From: Amycolatopsis suaedae
GTDB taxonomy: Bacteria; Actinomycetota; Actinomycetes; Mycobacteriales; Pseudonocardiaceae
Length of the DNA: 64,000 nucleotides
NCBI RefSeq assembly: GCF_004214935.1
Contig: NZ_SFCC01000016.1
Coordinates: 1 to 64,000, forward strand
Direction: 5' to 3'
The notes under the pieces were generated by a model. That model was not told the DNA's origin. It worked only from the letters and a program-made list of their open reading frames with translations, and did not search any database. Position 1 is the stretch's first letter. Each line of letters starts with the position of its first letter. The position numbers and the translations under genes were made by a program. Below, one piece after another: positions 1 through 8,275 of the stretch.

Positions 1-69
1 CTCCGCGCCCTACTCGTCCTCACCCACCACGAACAACACCACCCCACCAGCACCACCCACACCCACTGA
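1..69 (+). CDS. 3' end of a plus-strand gene, truncated by the window
   Basis: Frame 1 is open from the first base to a TGA at 67-69 and gives a 22-residue tail that begins LRALLVLTHHEQ and ends in a His/Thr/Pro-rich stretch. It would converge with the minus-strand gene that ends at 141, and a strong hairpin sits between them. The piece is too short to identify. The opposite strand is also open here but reads as low-complexity Gly/Val, so I prefer the plus frame. This is an inference from position and stop placement only. Confidence 0.3.
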   Translation, partial: LRALLVLTHHEQHHPTSTTHTH

Positions 70-92
70 CCAGCCAAAACAGGATGAAAAAT

Positions 93-111
93 CCCCAATG
101 TGGCATTGGGG
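93..111. terminator. Hairpin between convergent genes (CCCCAATG palindrome)
   Basis: CCCCAATG (93-100) and CATTGGGG (104-111) form perfect 8-bp arms around a 3-nt loop, preceded by an A-run at 87-91. It lies between the putative gene end at 69 and the gene end at 141, so it probably terminates both. I recall very similar CCAATG..CATTGG palindromes in Amycolatopsis intergenic regions. Confidence 0.6.
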
Positions 112-140
112 GAGTTTCGCGTACGGTCGCCGACGCCGGA

Positions 141-1022
141 TCAGGCCGGGTGGACCAGCAGGGTGACCGTGCGGTTGCGGTCCGGCTCGGTGGCGGGGAA
201 CGGGGGACCGGCGGGGTCGCCCGCGGCCAGGCCGAAGCCGGACAGCGGCAGCCCGCCCGCGGAAGCCATCTCCTCGGCCGCGACCCGGGCGCGGCGCAGC
301 GCCAGGTCCGGGTTGTCGGTGAAGCCGCTGCTCGGCGACACCTGCGCGTTCTCCGTGTGCCCGATGACCCGCAGCGCCAGCGGGCCGTTCACCCGGCGCA
401 GCCGCCCGGCCAGGTCGGCCAGCGCGGCACGGCCGTCGGGGGAGAGCCGGTCCAGCGAGCTGAACAGGCCCCGCGGGAACACCAGCAGCAGCCCACCCTG
501 CTCGTCGCGCACCTGCACCGGCGAACCGGCCAGCGCCGTGCGCACGTCGGCCAGCACCCGGCCCCGGTGCTCCAGCGTCCGCGCCATCTCGTCGACCCGC
601 TCGGACAGGCCGCGCTGGTCGGCGGCGATCTGGCCGAGGCCGTCGGACGGAGCTGGGGCGGCCGCGGGGGAACTGACCCACCAGCCGACGCCGACCCCGG
701 CGGCCGCGACCACGATCACCAGCACCGCGACCGCACCACGCCTGCGGCGGAACCGGCGGGCGTTCAGCTCGGCGATGCGCCGCCTGCCCTCGTCCGGGCC
801 CGGCAGCGACGGGTCCAGCTCCTGGGCGCGGCGCCAGCAGTCGTCGGCCGCGCCGAGGTCGCCCTGCTGCGCGTGCACCCTGGCGAGCAGGTCGAGCACC
901 TTCGGGTCGGAACTGTCCGCGCCACCCAGCTCGGCGAGGATCCGCCTCGCCTGACCGTGATGGCCCTTGCGTGCGGCGTCGCCGGCCTGCGCCAGCTCCC
1001 TCTCGACGTTAATGGTGCCCAC
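141..1022 (-). CDS. TPR / single-TM / OmpA-like-domain protein
   Basis: The 293-residue protein is the last gene of the kinase-Hsp70 operon. Residues 5-80 are TPR-like helices (ILAELG.., ALDLLARVHAQQGDLGAADDCW-type pattern). A basic RRRR stretch at about 93 precedes one hydrophobic segment (about 97-117), so the C-terminal half should lie outside the membrane. That half resembles a degenerate OmpA peptidoglycan-binding domain: VIGHTEN, then an ALRRARVAAEEM helix. The GTG start at 1022 overlaps the Hsp70 stop by 14 bases, which suggests translational coupling. By inference it anchors or senses the cell wall for the chaperone/kinase module. No enzyme motif is visible. Confidence 0.72.
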   Translation of the reverse strand: MGTINVERELAQAGDAARKGHHGQARRILAELGGADSSDPKVLDLLARVHAQQGDLGAADDCWRRAQELDPSLPGPDEGRRRIAELNARRFRRRRGAVAVLVIVVAAAGVGVGWWVSSPAAAPAPSDGLGQIAADQRGLSERVDEMARTLEHRGRVLADVRTALAGSPVQVRDEQGGLLLVFPRGLFSSLDRLSPDGRAALADLAGRLRRVNGPLALRVIGHTENAQVSPSSGFTDNPDLALRRARVAAEEMASAGGLPLSGFGLAAGDPAGPPFPATEPDRNRTVTLLVHPA

Positions 1023-3513
1023 CCGCCCGCACAGTGCTGGTCATGTCGATCATCTGCTCCCCGCCACCGGACGGCATCAACGCGTCCAGCTTCCGGTTGA
1101 CCGCCTGCAGCCTGCCGCTGTCGCCGGTGTTGAGCGCCTGCCGCCCCTCGGCGAGTGCCTGCTGGACCGCGGGATCGGGACTGCTGCTCAGTTCCTGCTC
1201 CCGCTGACCGAAGATCACCGCGTCGAGACGGCCCGTCTCGTGCAGGATCCGGACACCGATCCGCCGCACGACGGTGATCTGCTGACGCAGCACCGTGCGG
1301 TCGCCCGCGCTGATGGCCTGTTCGATCGCGGAACGGCAGCTCGCCACCTCCCGCTGGTCGGCCGACGTTCCCCAGTCGCGGGCCATCTCCGACACCGAGT
1401 CCAGCAGCGCCCTGGCCTCACCTTCCAGCGCGGGCATTTCCAGCGCGCCCTCGACCTCGTCGAGCAGGCTCTGCGCCTCCCGCAGCTGCGACTGGCACTC
1501 CTCGGCGGCCTCCCGGTCGACGTCGGCCCGCTGGGCGGAGCTGACGATGCGGTCCATCCGGTTGCTGGAGTCGAACTCGTCGAGCAGCGTCTCGGCCTGC
1601 GCGGCGCTGGTGCCGCGGGCCTGCGACCGCAGCTCGGTGTACCGGCTGCGCAGCTCGCTCACCTCGGTGAGCAGCGCCGCCCCGTCCACCGCGGCCGACC
1701 GGCCCAGCTCGATCTCGATCTCGAACTCCTCGTCCAGCAGCGGCACGTACGCCTCGGCCCGCGGCGTGAAGCTGCGGTCGATGTCGATGTGCACCTCGAT
1801 CTCGCTGCCCGCCGGGACGTCCCGCTTCACCTCGTGCGGGTGAATGTCGAGCCGTCCGATCGGGGTGTTGCGGTCGGCGCGGGTCCACTCGCCCTCCAGC
1901 AGCGGGACCCGGATCAGGCCGGTGCGGCTGTTGCGGCGGACGTCGACGGTGGTGTGCAGCACCACCCGCTTGCTCGCCGGAAGCTCGGTTCCCTTGCGCA
2001 GCAACCATTCAACCTCGTTGCCGGTCAACCCGACACCGACCGAGTGACTGAGCACCGGCGCCGCGCCGAGCGGTCCGATGCTGTGCCGGTAGCCGATGCT
2101 GGCCGGGTCGGTTTCCAGCAGCGTGCCGTGCTGGTCGCGCAGTTCCACCTGGTAGGTGTTGCTCGCGTTCGACTCGGCCCGCAGCCGGGTGACGAACGTG
2201 CCCTCGGCCGACAGCGGCACTTGACCGCTGTGCCAGGCCGGCTGCGCGGCGTCGTTGCGGAACGCGATGGTGAACCCGGACCAGTCACGCTCACCGGTGG
2301 CCCTGACCCGGCCGCCGACCAGCGGCTCGGTGTCCTGCCCGACCGGCTCGTGCTCGAACTCCAGCACGAACCTGCTCTCGGTGGCCACCCGCTGCGGCTG
2401 CGGCCGACGCTGGGTGCCGGCGAAAATCGCCGCGCCACGGGCGATCACCGTCACCGGGTCGAGGCTGTGGTCGATCGGGATGCCCAGTCCCTCGGTGGGA
2501 TCGGCCAGCATCTCCCGCAGTGCCGGGGCCAGCGTCGTGCCACCGACCAGCAGCACCTTCTCGAAGTCGCCGGGGCCGAGGTTCTTCTGCGACAACGCCC
2601 TGCGGCACAACGCGATCGAACGCTCGTACAGCGGCCGGGACACCCGCTCCAGGTCGGCCCGGGTCAGTTCCCAGGTGAAGTCGACCATGTCGCCGGTGCC
2701 GTCGTCGAGCACGACGTCGACGTCCACGGCGTCCGTTGTGGACAGCTGGATCTTCGCGTTCTCCGCGGCCAGCTTCAGCTTGGCGATGTTGCCCGCCCAC
2801 CGCGGGTTGTCCCGGCGCAGGTCGGCCAGCCCGAACTCGCGCTGCACGGCGGGGATCAGGGTGCCGTCGAGCAGCCCCCAGTCGATCAGCTTGCCGCCGA
2901 GGAAGTTGTCGCCCGCGTGGTTGACGACGGTGAAGTCACCGTCACGCACCTCGATGACGGCGGCGTCGAACGTGCCGCCGCCGAAGTCGTAGACCAGCCA
3001 GAACGCCCGGTCCGGCGCGTTCTGCGCGCTGTAGGCCCAGGCCGCGGCCGTCGGCTCCTGCAGCAGCGGCGCGAACCCGAGCCCGGCCAGCTCCGCCGCC
3101 CGCCGCGTCGCGTCGCACTGGTCGAGTTCGAACGCGGCCGGGACGGTGATCACCGCCGAGCTGATCTCCTCACCCATCGACCGCTGCACGTCGCCACGCA
3201 GTGACTTGAGCACCTCGGCCGACAGTTCCTCCGGCGTCATGCTCCGCCCGGCGGCGTCGAAGCGCTTGTGCTCGCCACGCACCCCCATCTGCAGCTTGAA
3301 CTCGGCGGAGGTGTTGGCGGGGTCGGACTCGACCCGCTCCCGCGCGCGGTCGCCGACGTAGACCTTGCCCTGCTTGCTGACGTACACCGCGGACGGCGTG
3401 AACTCACGCTGCAGGTTGTTGCGGATGACCACGCCGTCGGCGCCCTTGGCGACCGCGATGGCGCTGTTGGTGGTGCCGAGGTCGATTCCGAAGTCGATCG
3501 TCTCGCGTGTCAT
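1009..3513 (-). CDS. Hsp70-family chaperone, atypical (not canonical DnaK)
   Basis: This 834-residue protein has a complete Hsp70 nucleotide-binding domain: phosphate-1 motif DLGTTNSA at 11-18, phosphate-2 VYDFGGGTFD at about 174-183, and adenosine motif LLVGGTTLAP at about 321-330. After residue ~366 the substrate-binding part diverges from DnaK (no DVTPLSLG/ETxGG-type strand) and is followed by roughly 200 residues of charged helices with coiled-coil character. It is about 200 residues longer than DnaK. The ATG at 3513 was chosen because it starts right at the conserved TIDFGIDLGTT and overlaps the upstream gene by 4 bases (ATGA); the frame stays open further upstream. The cluster lacks dnaJ/grpE, so this looks like a specialised Hsp70 with dedicated partners. 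Confidence 0.9.
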   Translation of the reverse strand: MTRETIDFGIDLGTTNSAIAVAKGADGVVIRNNLQREFTPSAVYVSKQGKVYVGDRARERVESDPANTSAEFKLQMGVRGEHKRFDAAGRSMTPEELSAEVLKSLRGDVQRSMGEEISSAVITVPAAFELDQCDATRRAAELAGLGFAPLLQEPTAAAWAYSAQNAPDRAFWLVYDFGGGTFDAAVIEVRDGDFTVVNHAGDNFLGGKLIDWGLLDGTLIPAVQREFGLADLRRDNPRWAGNIAKLKLAAENAKIQLSTTDAVDVDVVLDDGTGDMVDFTWELTRADLERVSRPLYERSIALCRRALSQKNLGPGDFEKVLLVGGTTLAPALREMLADPTEGLGIPIDHSLDPVTVIARGAAIFAGTQRRPQPQRVATESRFVLEFEHEPVGQDTEPLVGGRVRATGERDWSGFTIAFRNDAAQPAWHSGQVPLSAEGTFVTRLRAESNASNTYQVELRDQHGTLLETDPASIGYRHSIGPLGAAPVLSHSVGVGLTGNEVEWLLRKGTELPASKRVVLHTTVDVRRNSRTGLIRVPLLEGEWTRADRNTPIGRLDIHPHEVKRDVPAGSEIEVHIDIDRSFTPRAEAYVPLLDEEFEIEIELGRSAAVDGAALLTEVSELRSRYTELRSQARGTSAAQAETLLDEFDSSNRMDRIVSSAQRADVDREAAEECQSQLREAQSLLDEVEGALEMPALEGEARALLDSVSEMARDWGTSADQREVASCRSAIEQAISAGDRTVLRQQITVVRRIGVRILHETGRLDAVIFGQREQELSSSPDPAVQQALAEGRQALNTGDSGRLQAVNRKLDALMPSGGGEQMIDMTSTVRAGGHH

Positions 3514-3974
3514 GGGGTCTGTCCTTCTCCGGGTTGGGCGACGATGACCTGTCCTATTTGGATACAACGGCCGTTGCGGTACACCGAGGGACGGACGGTC
3601 TCCACGACCGTCGCCTTCGGAACGGACCGCTCCTCGTAGGCGACCACCTCGAGGGTCAGGCCCGGGTCGTACAGGGTGCCGTCGTGGTCCTTGATGACCA
3701 CGCCGGCCTCGTCCAGCTGCTCGAACACCGCCTGCAGGTGCCGCCGGGCCCGGGAGCCGTCGCCGTTCTGCGCGAGCTTGCGCCTGCCGCGCCACAGGTT
3801 GGTGGCGATGTCGGCCAGCGCGCTGTCCGGCAGGTGGTCGGCGGGCGGCGCGGCCGGCTGCGGCGTGGACGTCTCCGAGGGGGACGGCCAGCGCGGCGGG
3901 TCGATGCGGAACTCGCCGGGGTAGCGCCGCTGCCGCAACCCCTCGAGCGCACGGGAAAGCCTGGACACACTCAC
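3510..3974 (-). CDS. Small unknown protein between J-like protein and Hsp70
   Basis: About 154 residues with no family I recognise. The N-terminus has basic helices (SRLSRALEGLRQRR), a Pro/Ser/Thr-rich linker follows, and the C-terminal half contains GRCIQIGQVIVA near its end. The start is placed at GTG 3974, which overlaps the upstream stop as GTGA; an in-frame start further upstream (3998) would run into the preceding gene. The stop overlaps the Hsp70 ATG by 4 bases. Position directly before an Hsp70 gene suggests a co-chaperone or nucleotide-exchange-like role, but no GrpE signature is visible and that is only an inference. Confidence 0.7.
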   Translation of the reverse strand: MSVSRLSRALEGLRQRRYPGEFRIDPPRWPSPSETSTPQPAAPPADHLPDSALADIATNLWRGRRKLAQNGDGSRARRHLQAVFEQLDEAGVVIKDHDGTLYDPGLTLEVVAYEERSVPKATVVETVRPSVYRNGRCIQIGQVIVAQPGEGQTP

Positions 3975-5536
3975 CTCGATTCCGCGATGCGCACCCACGC
4001 GTTCACACGCAGGAAGCGGGTCAGCAGGTAGGAACCGGCCGCGACGGCGACGGCCAGCCAGTGCCAGGCGCCGTCACCGTCGACCAGGTCGACGAACAGG
4101 TACAGCAGAGCCAGCAGCACCAGCGTCCGCCAGGTGCGGGCCGCGGGTCTCAGCGGAACCTTGCCGTAGACGAACCGCGCGTCCTGGTGGTACGACGCCA
4201 GCGGGACGATCGGGATGAACAGCAGGAACCACCGGGTGGCGATGTAGCTGCCGTCGTTGGCGAAATCGCGCATGCCCATGGTCGTGGTGCCGATGCCGAA
4301 CGGGGCGAGGTCGCGGGGCGCACGCGCCACCGGCCCGCGGATCGCCCTCGGGTCGGCGAGCACGGTGGACAGCTGACGTCGCAGCGTCTCGTCGCGGGTG
4401 CGGCCGCGCCACGCCATGAGCCGGTCGCGTGCCGCGTCGACCTTGCCCGCCTGACACAGGCCGTACACCGACTTCAGTACCCCGGAGGCCTCTTCGATCA
4501 CCGCGTCCGGCTCGATGACCTCGATGTTGCCCTTGATCAGCTCGATCGTGCCGGTGTCCCGCGCCCGTTCCAGCGCCGCCCGCAGCAGCGGCATCGTGGC
4601 CGAGTGCTCGCTGGTGGCCTTCCAGTAGCTGACCGCGCAGAGGTTCGTGGCGACGGCGACCGCGTCGTACACGGCATCGGTCGTGCTGTCGCCCCTGCCC
4701 AGCAGGGTCTCCACGACCAGCAGGTCCAGCCTGGTCCTGCTGATCAGTTCCTCACCGGCCGCCAGCGACCGCTTCGGATCGCTCCCCGCCATGTTCTCGG
4801 CCTCCCGGCAGGCGGTGCCGATCCGCTCCTCGCGGCCGCGCACGGCGTCGCGCAGCATCCGGTCGACCAGGTCGTCGTCGAACGGCGAGTCGTCGAGCAG
4901 TTCCAGGTAACGGTCGGCGCCCGCCTCGTCGCCGTCCTCGGCGTCGCGCACGGCCAGCGAGACCGTGGCCGACACGATGTGGGCGGGCAGGCGGTAGCGC
5001 AGCTTGCGGACCGTGCCGATGGTCAGCCGCGGGTCGTCGAGTTCCCTGGCCCGGCGGTAGGCGCGTTCCCAGACCTGCTCGTCCTCCAGCGACCCGGCCC
5101 AGGCCCGCAGTGCCTCGGCCCAGCTGTCGGCGTTGGCCGCGGCACCCGGGTCGGCGGACTCCAGTGCCGCGCAGTGTGCCCGGATCGCGGCGTTGTGCTG
5201 CTCGTGCCGGGTGTCGCCGGGACGTTCCTCGTCCCACAGCCACAACATCTCGTGGACGAACCGGATCACCGGGTCACGCAGCGACTCGAACGCGCCGCGC
5301 AGGTCGTCCGGATCCGGCGGCGGGTCCAGCGGCAGGTCGCCTGCCGGCGCCGCGAACGGCGTGCCCAGCCGGGCCGCCAGCGCCGCCTCCTCCCTGCGGC
5401 GCCGCACCTGCGCGGCCGGCGCGTCCGGTGCCAGGCCGGTGATGCGGAAGATGTTGTTGCGGTAGAACGCCCGCCCGGTCAGCGGTTCCAGCGCGGTGTC
5501 GAGTGCGGCGTCGGCGGGGGTGGTTGCCTGGCTCAT
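3971..5536 (-). CDS. J-domain-like, C-terminally membrane-anchored protein
   Basis: 521 residues. The N-terminus (FYRNNIFRITGLAPDAPAAQ, then an RRRREE helix) looks like the start of a J-type domain (NPFRVLGL..A...EIRRR), but I see no HPD tripeptide, so a canonical DnaJ activity cannot be claimed. Residues ~90-390 are Ala/Leu-rich helical repeats with TPR character. The C-terminus has three hydrophobic stretches (FLLFIPIVPLASY, LVLLALLYLFVDLV, WLAVAVAAGSYLL), so it is probably membrane-anchored. Both ends overlap neighbours by 4 bases. In the Hsp70/kinase operon it is the natural candidate for recruiting the Hsp70 to the membrane (inference). Confidence 0.72.
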   Translation of the reverse strand: MSQATTPADAALDTALEPLTGRAFYRNNIFRITGLAPDAPAAQVRRRREEAALAARLGTPFAAPAGDLPLDPPPDPDDLRGAFESLRDPVIRFVHEMLWLWDEERPGDTRHEQHNAAIRAHCAALESADPGAAANADSWAEALRAWAGSLEDEQVWERAYRRARELDDPRLTIGTVRKLRYRLPAHIVSATVSLAVRDAEDGDEAGADRYLELLDDSPFDDDLVDRMLRDAVRGREERIGTACREAENMAGSDPKRSLAAGEELISRTRLDLLVVETLLGRGDSTTDAVYDAVAVATNLCAVSYWKATSEHSATMPLLRAALERARDTGTIELIKGNIEVIEPDAVIEEASGVLKSVYGLCQAGKVDAARDRLMAWRGRTRDETLRRQLSTVLADPRAIRGPVARAPRDLAPFGIGTTTMGMRDFANDGSYIATRWFLLFIPIVPLASYHQDARFVYGKVPLRPAARTWRTLVLLALLYLFVDLVDGDGAWHWLAVAVAAGSYLLTRFLRVNAWVRIAESR

Positions 5537-6636
5537 CCGACGACTCCCTTGCGCCAGAGGGTCAGTTTGTGCTCGTACTCGGTGCGCAGCGGGGCGAACA
5601 GGTTGAACGCCTCCTCCATCACGTCGGCCGCCTCGTTGAGCGAACTCGCCTGCCCGGACAGGTCCAGTGCCCTGGTGGCCAGCGACCGCGCGCGGGCCTC
5701 GTCGACGGGGGAGTGGGCGCCGCCGAGTGCTTCCTTCGACGTCTGCGGCAGCTTCCGGCTCTCCCGCACCGGCCGCAGCTCACGGCGGGACAGCCAGGCG
5801 GCGAACTGCGCGCCGAGCGCCCCGGCGTGCGGGACCCGGTTGCGCGGGTTGGGTTCCAGCGAGTGCAGCACGATGTCGCCGAGCGTGTCGTCGACGTCCG
5901 GGTTGAACTGCTGCGGCGGCCGCGGTGGCGTCCGGTACTGCGCGCCGAAGAATGACGACGGGCTGGCCGAGTCCTCGTAGGGCAGCGTGTCGGTCAGCAG
6001 CAGGTAGGCGATGGTGCCGATGGCCCACACGTCACCGGCACGCGAGTCGCCGCGCCGGTCCATCAGCGACTCCGGCGCCTTGAACGCGAGCGTCCCCTTC
6101 GTGCTCGCCAGCAGCGTCAGCGGGTCCGCTCGCTTGGCCAGGCCGAAGTCGCTGATGCGGACCCGCAGGCCGTCGGTGTCGTAGCCGATCAGCACGTTCT
6201 GCGGGGTGATGTCGCGGTGGATGATCGGCGGCGTCTCCGAGTGCGCGACGGCCAGCCCGTCGCACATCTGCTTGAGGATCTGGACGACGACCTCGATCGG
6301 GACGAACCGGTCGTAGTGCGAGGCCCAGAACTTCTCCAGGTTGCCGCCCGCGACGTACTCCATGGTGAAGAAGCCGCACTCGCCCGCCGAGGTCGACACG
6401 GTGTCGGCGTTGAAGACGCGGACGATGTTGGGGTGGCCGATCTGCGAGAGCATGATCGCCTCGCCGAGCATCTCCTCGGTCTCCTCGACGGTGCCGATGC
6501 GCTTGAACACCTTCATCGCCTGGCGGCCGAAGTAGCGGTGCTTGACGCGGTAGACCTCGGCGAACGCGCCCTGCCCGAGGAAACGCTCGACGGTGTAGTT
6601 GGTGCCGATCGGCTGACCGGGTTCGAGCAGCGTCAC
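5533..6636 (-). CDS. Soluble Ser/Thr protein kinase
   Basis: A 367-residue Hanks-type kinase that heads the five-gene operon. Visible motifs: glycine loop GQGAFAEV (21-28), ATP lysine K42 in AMKVF, catalytic HRDITPQN (140-147, D142), SDFGLAK (D163) and APE. The Lys usual after HRDL is Thr here (HRDIT). There is no transmembrane segment and no PASTA domain, unlike PknB. About 100 residues of helix follow the kinase fold. I chose GTG 6636 (MTLLEPG) because it lies at the usual distance from the glycine loop; 6684 is an alternative. The stop overlaps the next start (ATGA). It probably phosphorylates its operon partners (inference). Confidence 0.9.
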   Translation of the reverse strand: MTLLEPGQPIGTNYTVERFLGQGAFAEVYRVKHRYFGRQAMKVFKRIGTVEETEEMLGEAIMLSQIGHPNIVRVFNADTVSTSAGECGFFTMEYVAGGNLEKFWASHYDRFVPIEVVVQILKQMCDGLAVAHSETPPIIHRDITPQNVLIGYDTDGLRVRISDFGLAKRADPLTLLASTKGTLAFKAPESLMDRRGDSRAGDVWAIGTIAYLLLTDTLPYEDSASPSSFFGAQYRTPPRPPQQFNPDVDDTLGDIVLHSLEPNPRNRVPHAGALGAQFAAWLSRRELRPVRESRKLPQTSKEALGGAHSPVDEARARSLATRALDLSGQASSLNEAADVMEEAFNLFAPLRTEYEHKLTLWRKGVVG

Positions 6637-6937
6637 CGGGCCGCCCTGCCGGTCTCGTCGCGCACGTGGTCCCCCGTCGGGCAAAGATCGTGCCGTGGCC
6701 TCCGTGACCGGGGGCGACGGCGATAGCCATCGTAGTCAGACCGATTCTGGGGCGGCAATACTCGTGTCGACGCGTGCTGTCCGCTAGCTGCCACCATGGT
6801 GAAGAGACTAGGCACCCACGCACGGGACCGGTCCCGGGAACTTTCCGGCGCTTCCACACGACCTGCTGTTCATGGCGGTGTACACCGGCGACGGTGAACG
6901 CTACAAAGGACTAGACCAATCTCGGCGTGGAGGTGGG
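6637..6937. other. Divergent promoter region, kinase operon / membrane protein
   Basis: Three hundred bases without a gene, between the divergent kinase operon and the plus-strand gene at 6938. It contains a 14-bp perfect palindrome, CGGGACCGGTCCCG (6823-6836), which could be an operator. I see no convincing -35/-10 pair and no small gene. Confidence 0.45.
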
Positions 6938-7939
6938 ATGGACCGGGCAGCCCTGCGCGGCGATCTGCGGGCCGCGGTTCCCGACGCGACGGCCGCGCTC
7001 GTCATCACCGGCGCGATCTTCGCGTTCCTCTACTACCGGGTCGCCGACGGCTCGTCGGCGACGGTGGCCGTCATGCCCGACCTCGCCGACGCCGGCGCCT
7101 ACTGGATGTACTGGCTGTGCCAGGCGTTCGGCTGGTCCGGGCTGCTGTGGGCGTGGCTGACGACGATGCTGGGCCTGATGCGCTCGGCGAAGCCGCCCCG
7201 GTGGCTGCCGGTCCCGGTGTCCCGGCTGGAGCGCTGGCACCGCTGCACCAGCCTGACCACGATCGCGCTGATGTTCGCGCACGCGGCACTGTTCTTCGCC
7301 GAGCGCGTGCGCACCAACAAGACCGGCGCGGGCTGGCCGGGCAACCTGTGGCGGGCGTTCGTCGAGACGTTCGTCCCCGGTGGTTACGCCAGCGGGACCG
7401 GCAAGATCGCCATCCTGATCGGGCTGCTCGCGCTGTACCTGGCGATCCCGCTGGGGCTGGCCTACTACTTCCGTGCCCGGCTGGGCGCGCGGATCTGGCG
7501 GGCGCTGCACCGGTTCGTGCTGGTCGTGTACGTGCTCAGTGTCTGGCACACGCTGCTCTACGGCACCAACGTCTGGTTCGACGGCTGGCCGAGGGACACG
7601 TTGTGGCTGCTGCAACTGCCGGTGCTCGGCCTGCTGCTGGCCAGGCTGCTGACACCGGCGCGGCCCGCGGAGCGGTTCGGTGCCGGGCTGTCGCCGGTGG
7701 CGGTGCTGCGGCGAGCCGCCGCGCTGCTGGCCGTGCTGCTCGGTGCCGCCGCGGTGGTCTACGCAGTGGTCAGCGGCAGCGACGGCGGCCGTACGCCGGG
7801 CGCGCACCACGGGGCGCCGCTGAACGTCACCCAGGCGATGGTCTGGGGCGGGACCGCCGTGCTCGCGGCCGCCGCGGTCGTCGCGGTGCTGCTGGCCCGG
7901 CGGGTGGAGCGGGCCGCCGTCCTGAGATCCGGGGCCTGA
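6938..7939 (+). CDS. Ferric-reductase-like transmembrane (cytochrome b-type) protein
   Basis: 333 residues with about seven to eight hydrophobic helices and the histidine pattern of ferric-reductase-like domains: WHRCTSL...FAHAALFF in one helix pair and ALHRFVLVVYVLSVWHTLLYG in another, consistent with two b-type haems held by bis-His. There is no FAD/NAD domain, so it is the membrane half only, possibly an MsrQ-like or cytochrome-type electron carrier. The ATG at 6938 has a strong GGAGGTGGG ribosome site; an upstream in-frame ATG at 6872 lacks one. It abuts the convergent DUF3040 gene with no spacer. The electron donor is not evident. Confidence 0.75.
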   Translation: MDRAALRGDLRAAVPDATAALVITGAIFAFLYYRVADGSSATVAVMPDLADAGAYWMYWLCQAFGWSGLLWAWLTTMLGLMRSAKPPRWLPVPVSRLERWHRCTSLTTIALMFAHAALFFAERVRTNKTGAGWPGNLWRAFVETFVPGGYASGTGKIAILIGLLALYLAIPLGLAYYFRARLGARIWRALHRFVLVVYVLSVWHTLLYGTNVWFDGWPRDTLWLLQLPVLGLLLARLLTPARPAERFGAGLSPVAVLRRAAALLAVLLGAAAVVYAVVSGSDGGRTPGAHHGAPLNVTQAMVWGGTAVLAAAAVVAVLLARRVERAAVLRSGA

Positions 7940-8215
7940 TCAGGGGCCCGGCCAGCCGTTGTGCGCGGCCGACACGAGCTGCCAGCCCAGGGTGCCCGCG
8001 ACGGTCGCGACACCGAAGAAGATCAGCACGAAGCTCAGGCTGAGCGCCCCGGTGAGCAGTAGCAGGGCACCCACGGCGAAGCCGGTGCAGGCCACCAGCC
8101 GACGCGTGGCCGCCTGGTATTTGCCCTCCCGCAGCATCCGTGCCAGCTCGGGGTCCGACTGCTCGAACCACTCCTCGATCTCGTCCAGTTGCCGCCGCTC
8201 GTGTTGGCTGAACAT
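7940..8215 (-). CDS. DUF3040 small membrane protein
   Basis: 91 residues. The N-terminus (MFSQHERRQLDEIEEWFEQS) is the typical MxLSEHEQRxLxEIE opening of DUF3040, followed by two hydrophobic helices (about 42-58 and 61-78). This family is common in actinomycetes and has no known function. Start at ATG 8215 because of GGGAGCGG just upstream; an in-frame ATG at 8239 is possible. It directly abuts the convergent stop of the ferric-reductase-like gene. Confidence 0.85.
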   Translation of the reverse strand: MFSQHERRQLDEIEEWFEQSDPELARMLREGKYQAATRRLVACTGFAVGALLLLTGALSLSFVLIFFGVATVAGTLGWQLVSAAHNGWPGP

Positions 8216-8275
8216 GATCCGCTCCCGCAGGGTGGCCACCGTTGGTGACCGGCGGGTACCCAGCGGCCGCGCGGA

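Noticed and set aside
10..681. 223-codon minus-strand frame
   Set aside because: Shadow of the TPR/OmpA gene in another frame; only its low-complexity end lies in the free region at 1-80.
967..3204. 745-codon plus-strand frame
   Set aside because: Lies opposite the Hsp70 gene; Pro/Arg/His-rich, no ribosome site or known motif.
6823..6836. CGGGACCGGTCCCG as the kinase-operon operator
   Set aside because: Short GC-only palindromes are frequent at this GC content; noted in the intergenic entry but not called a site.
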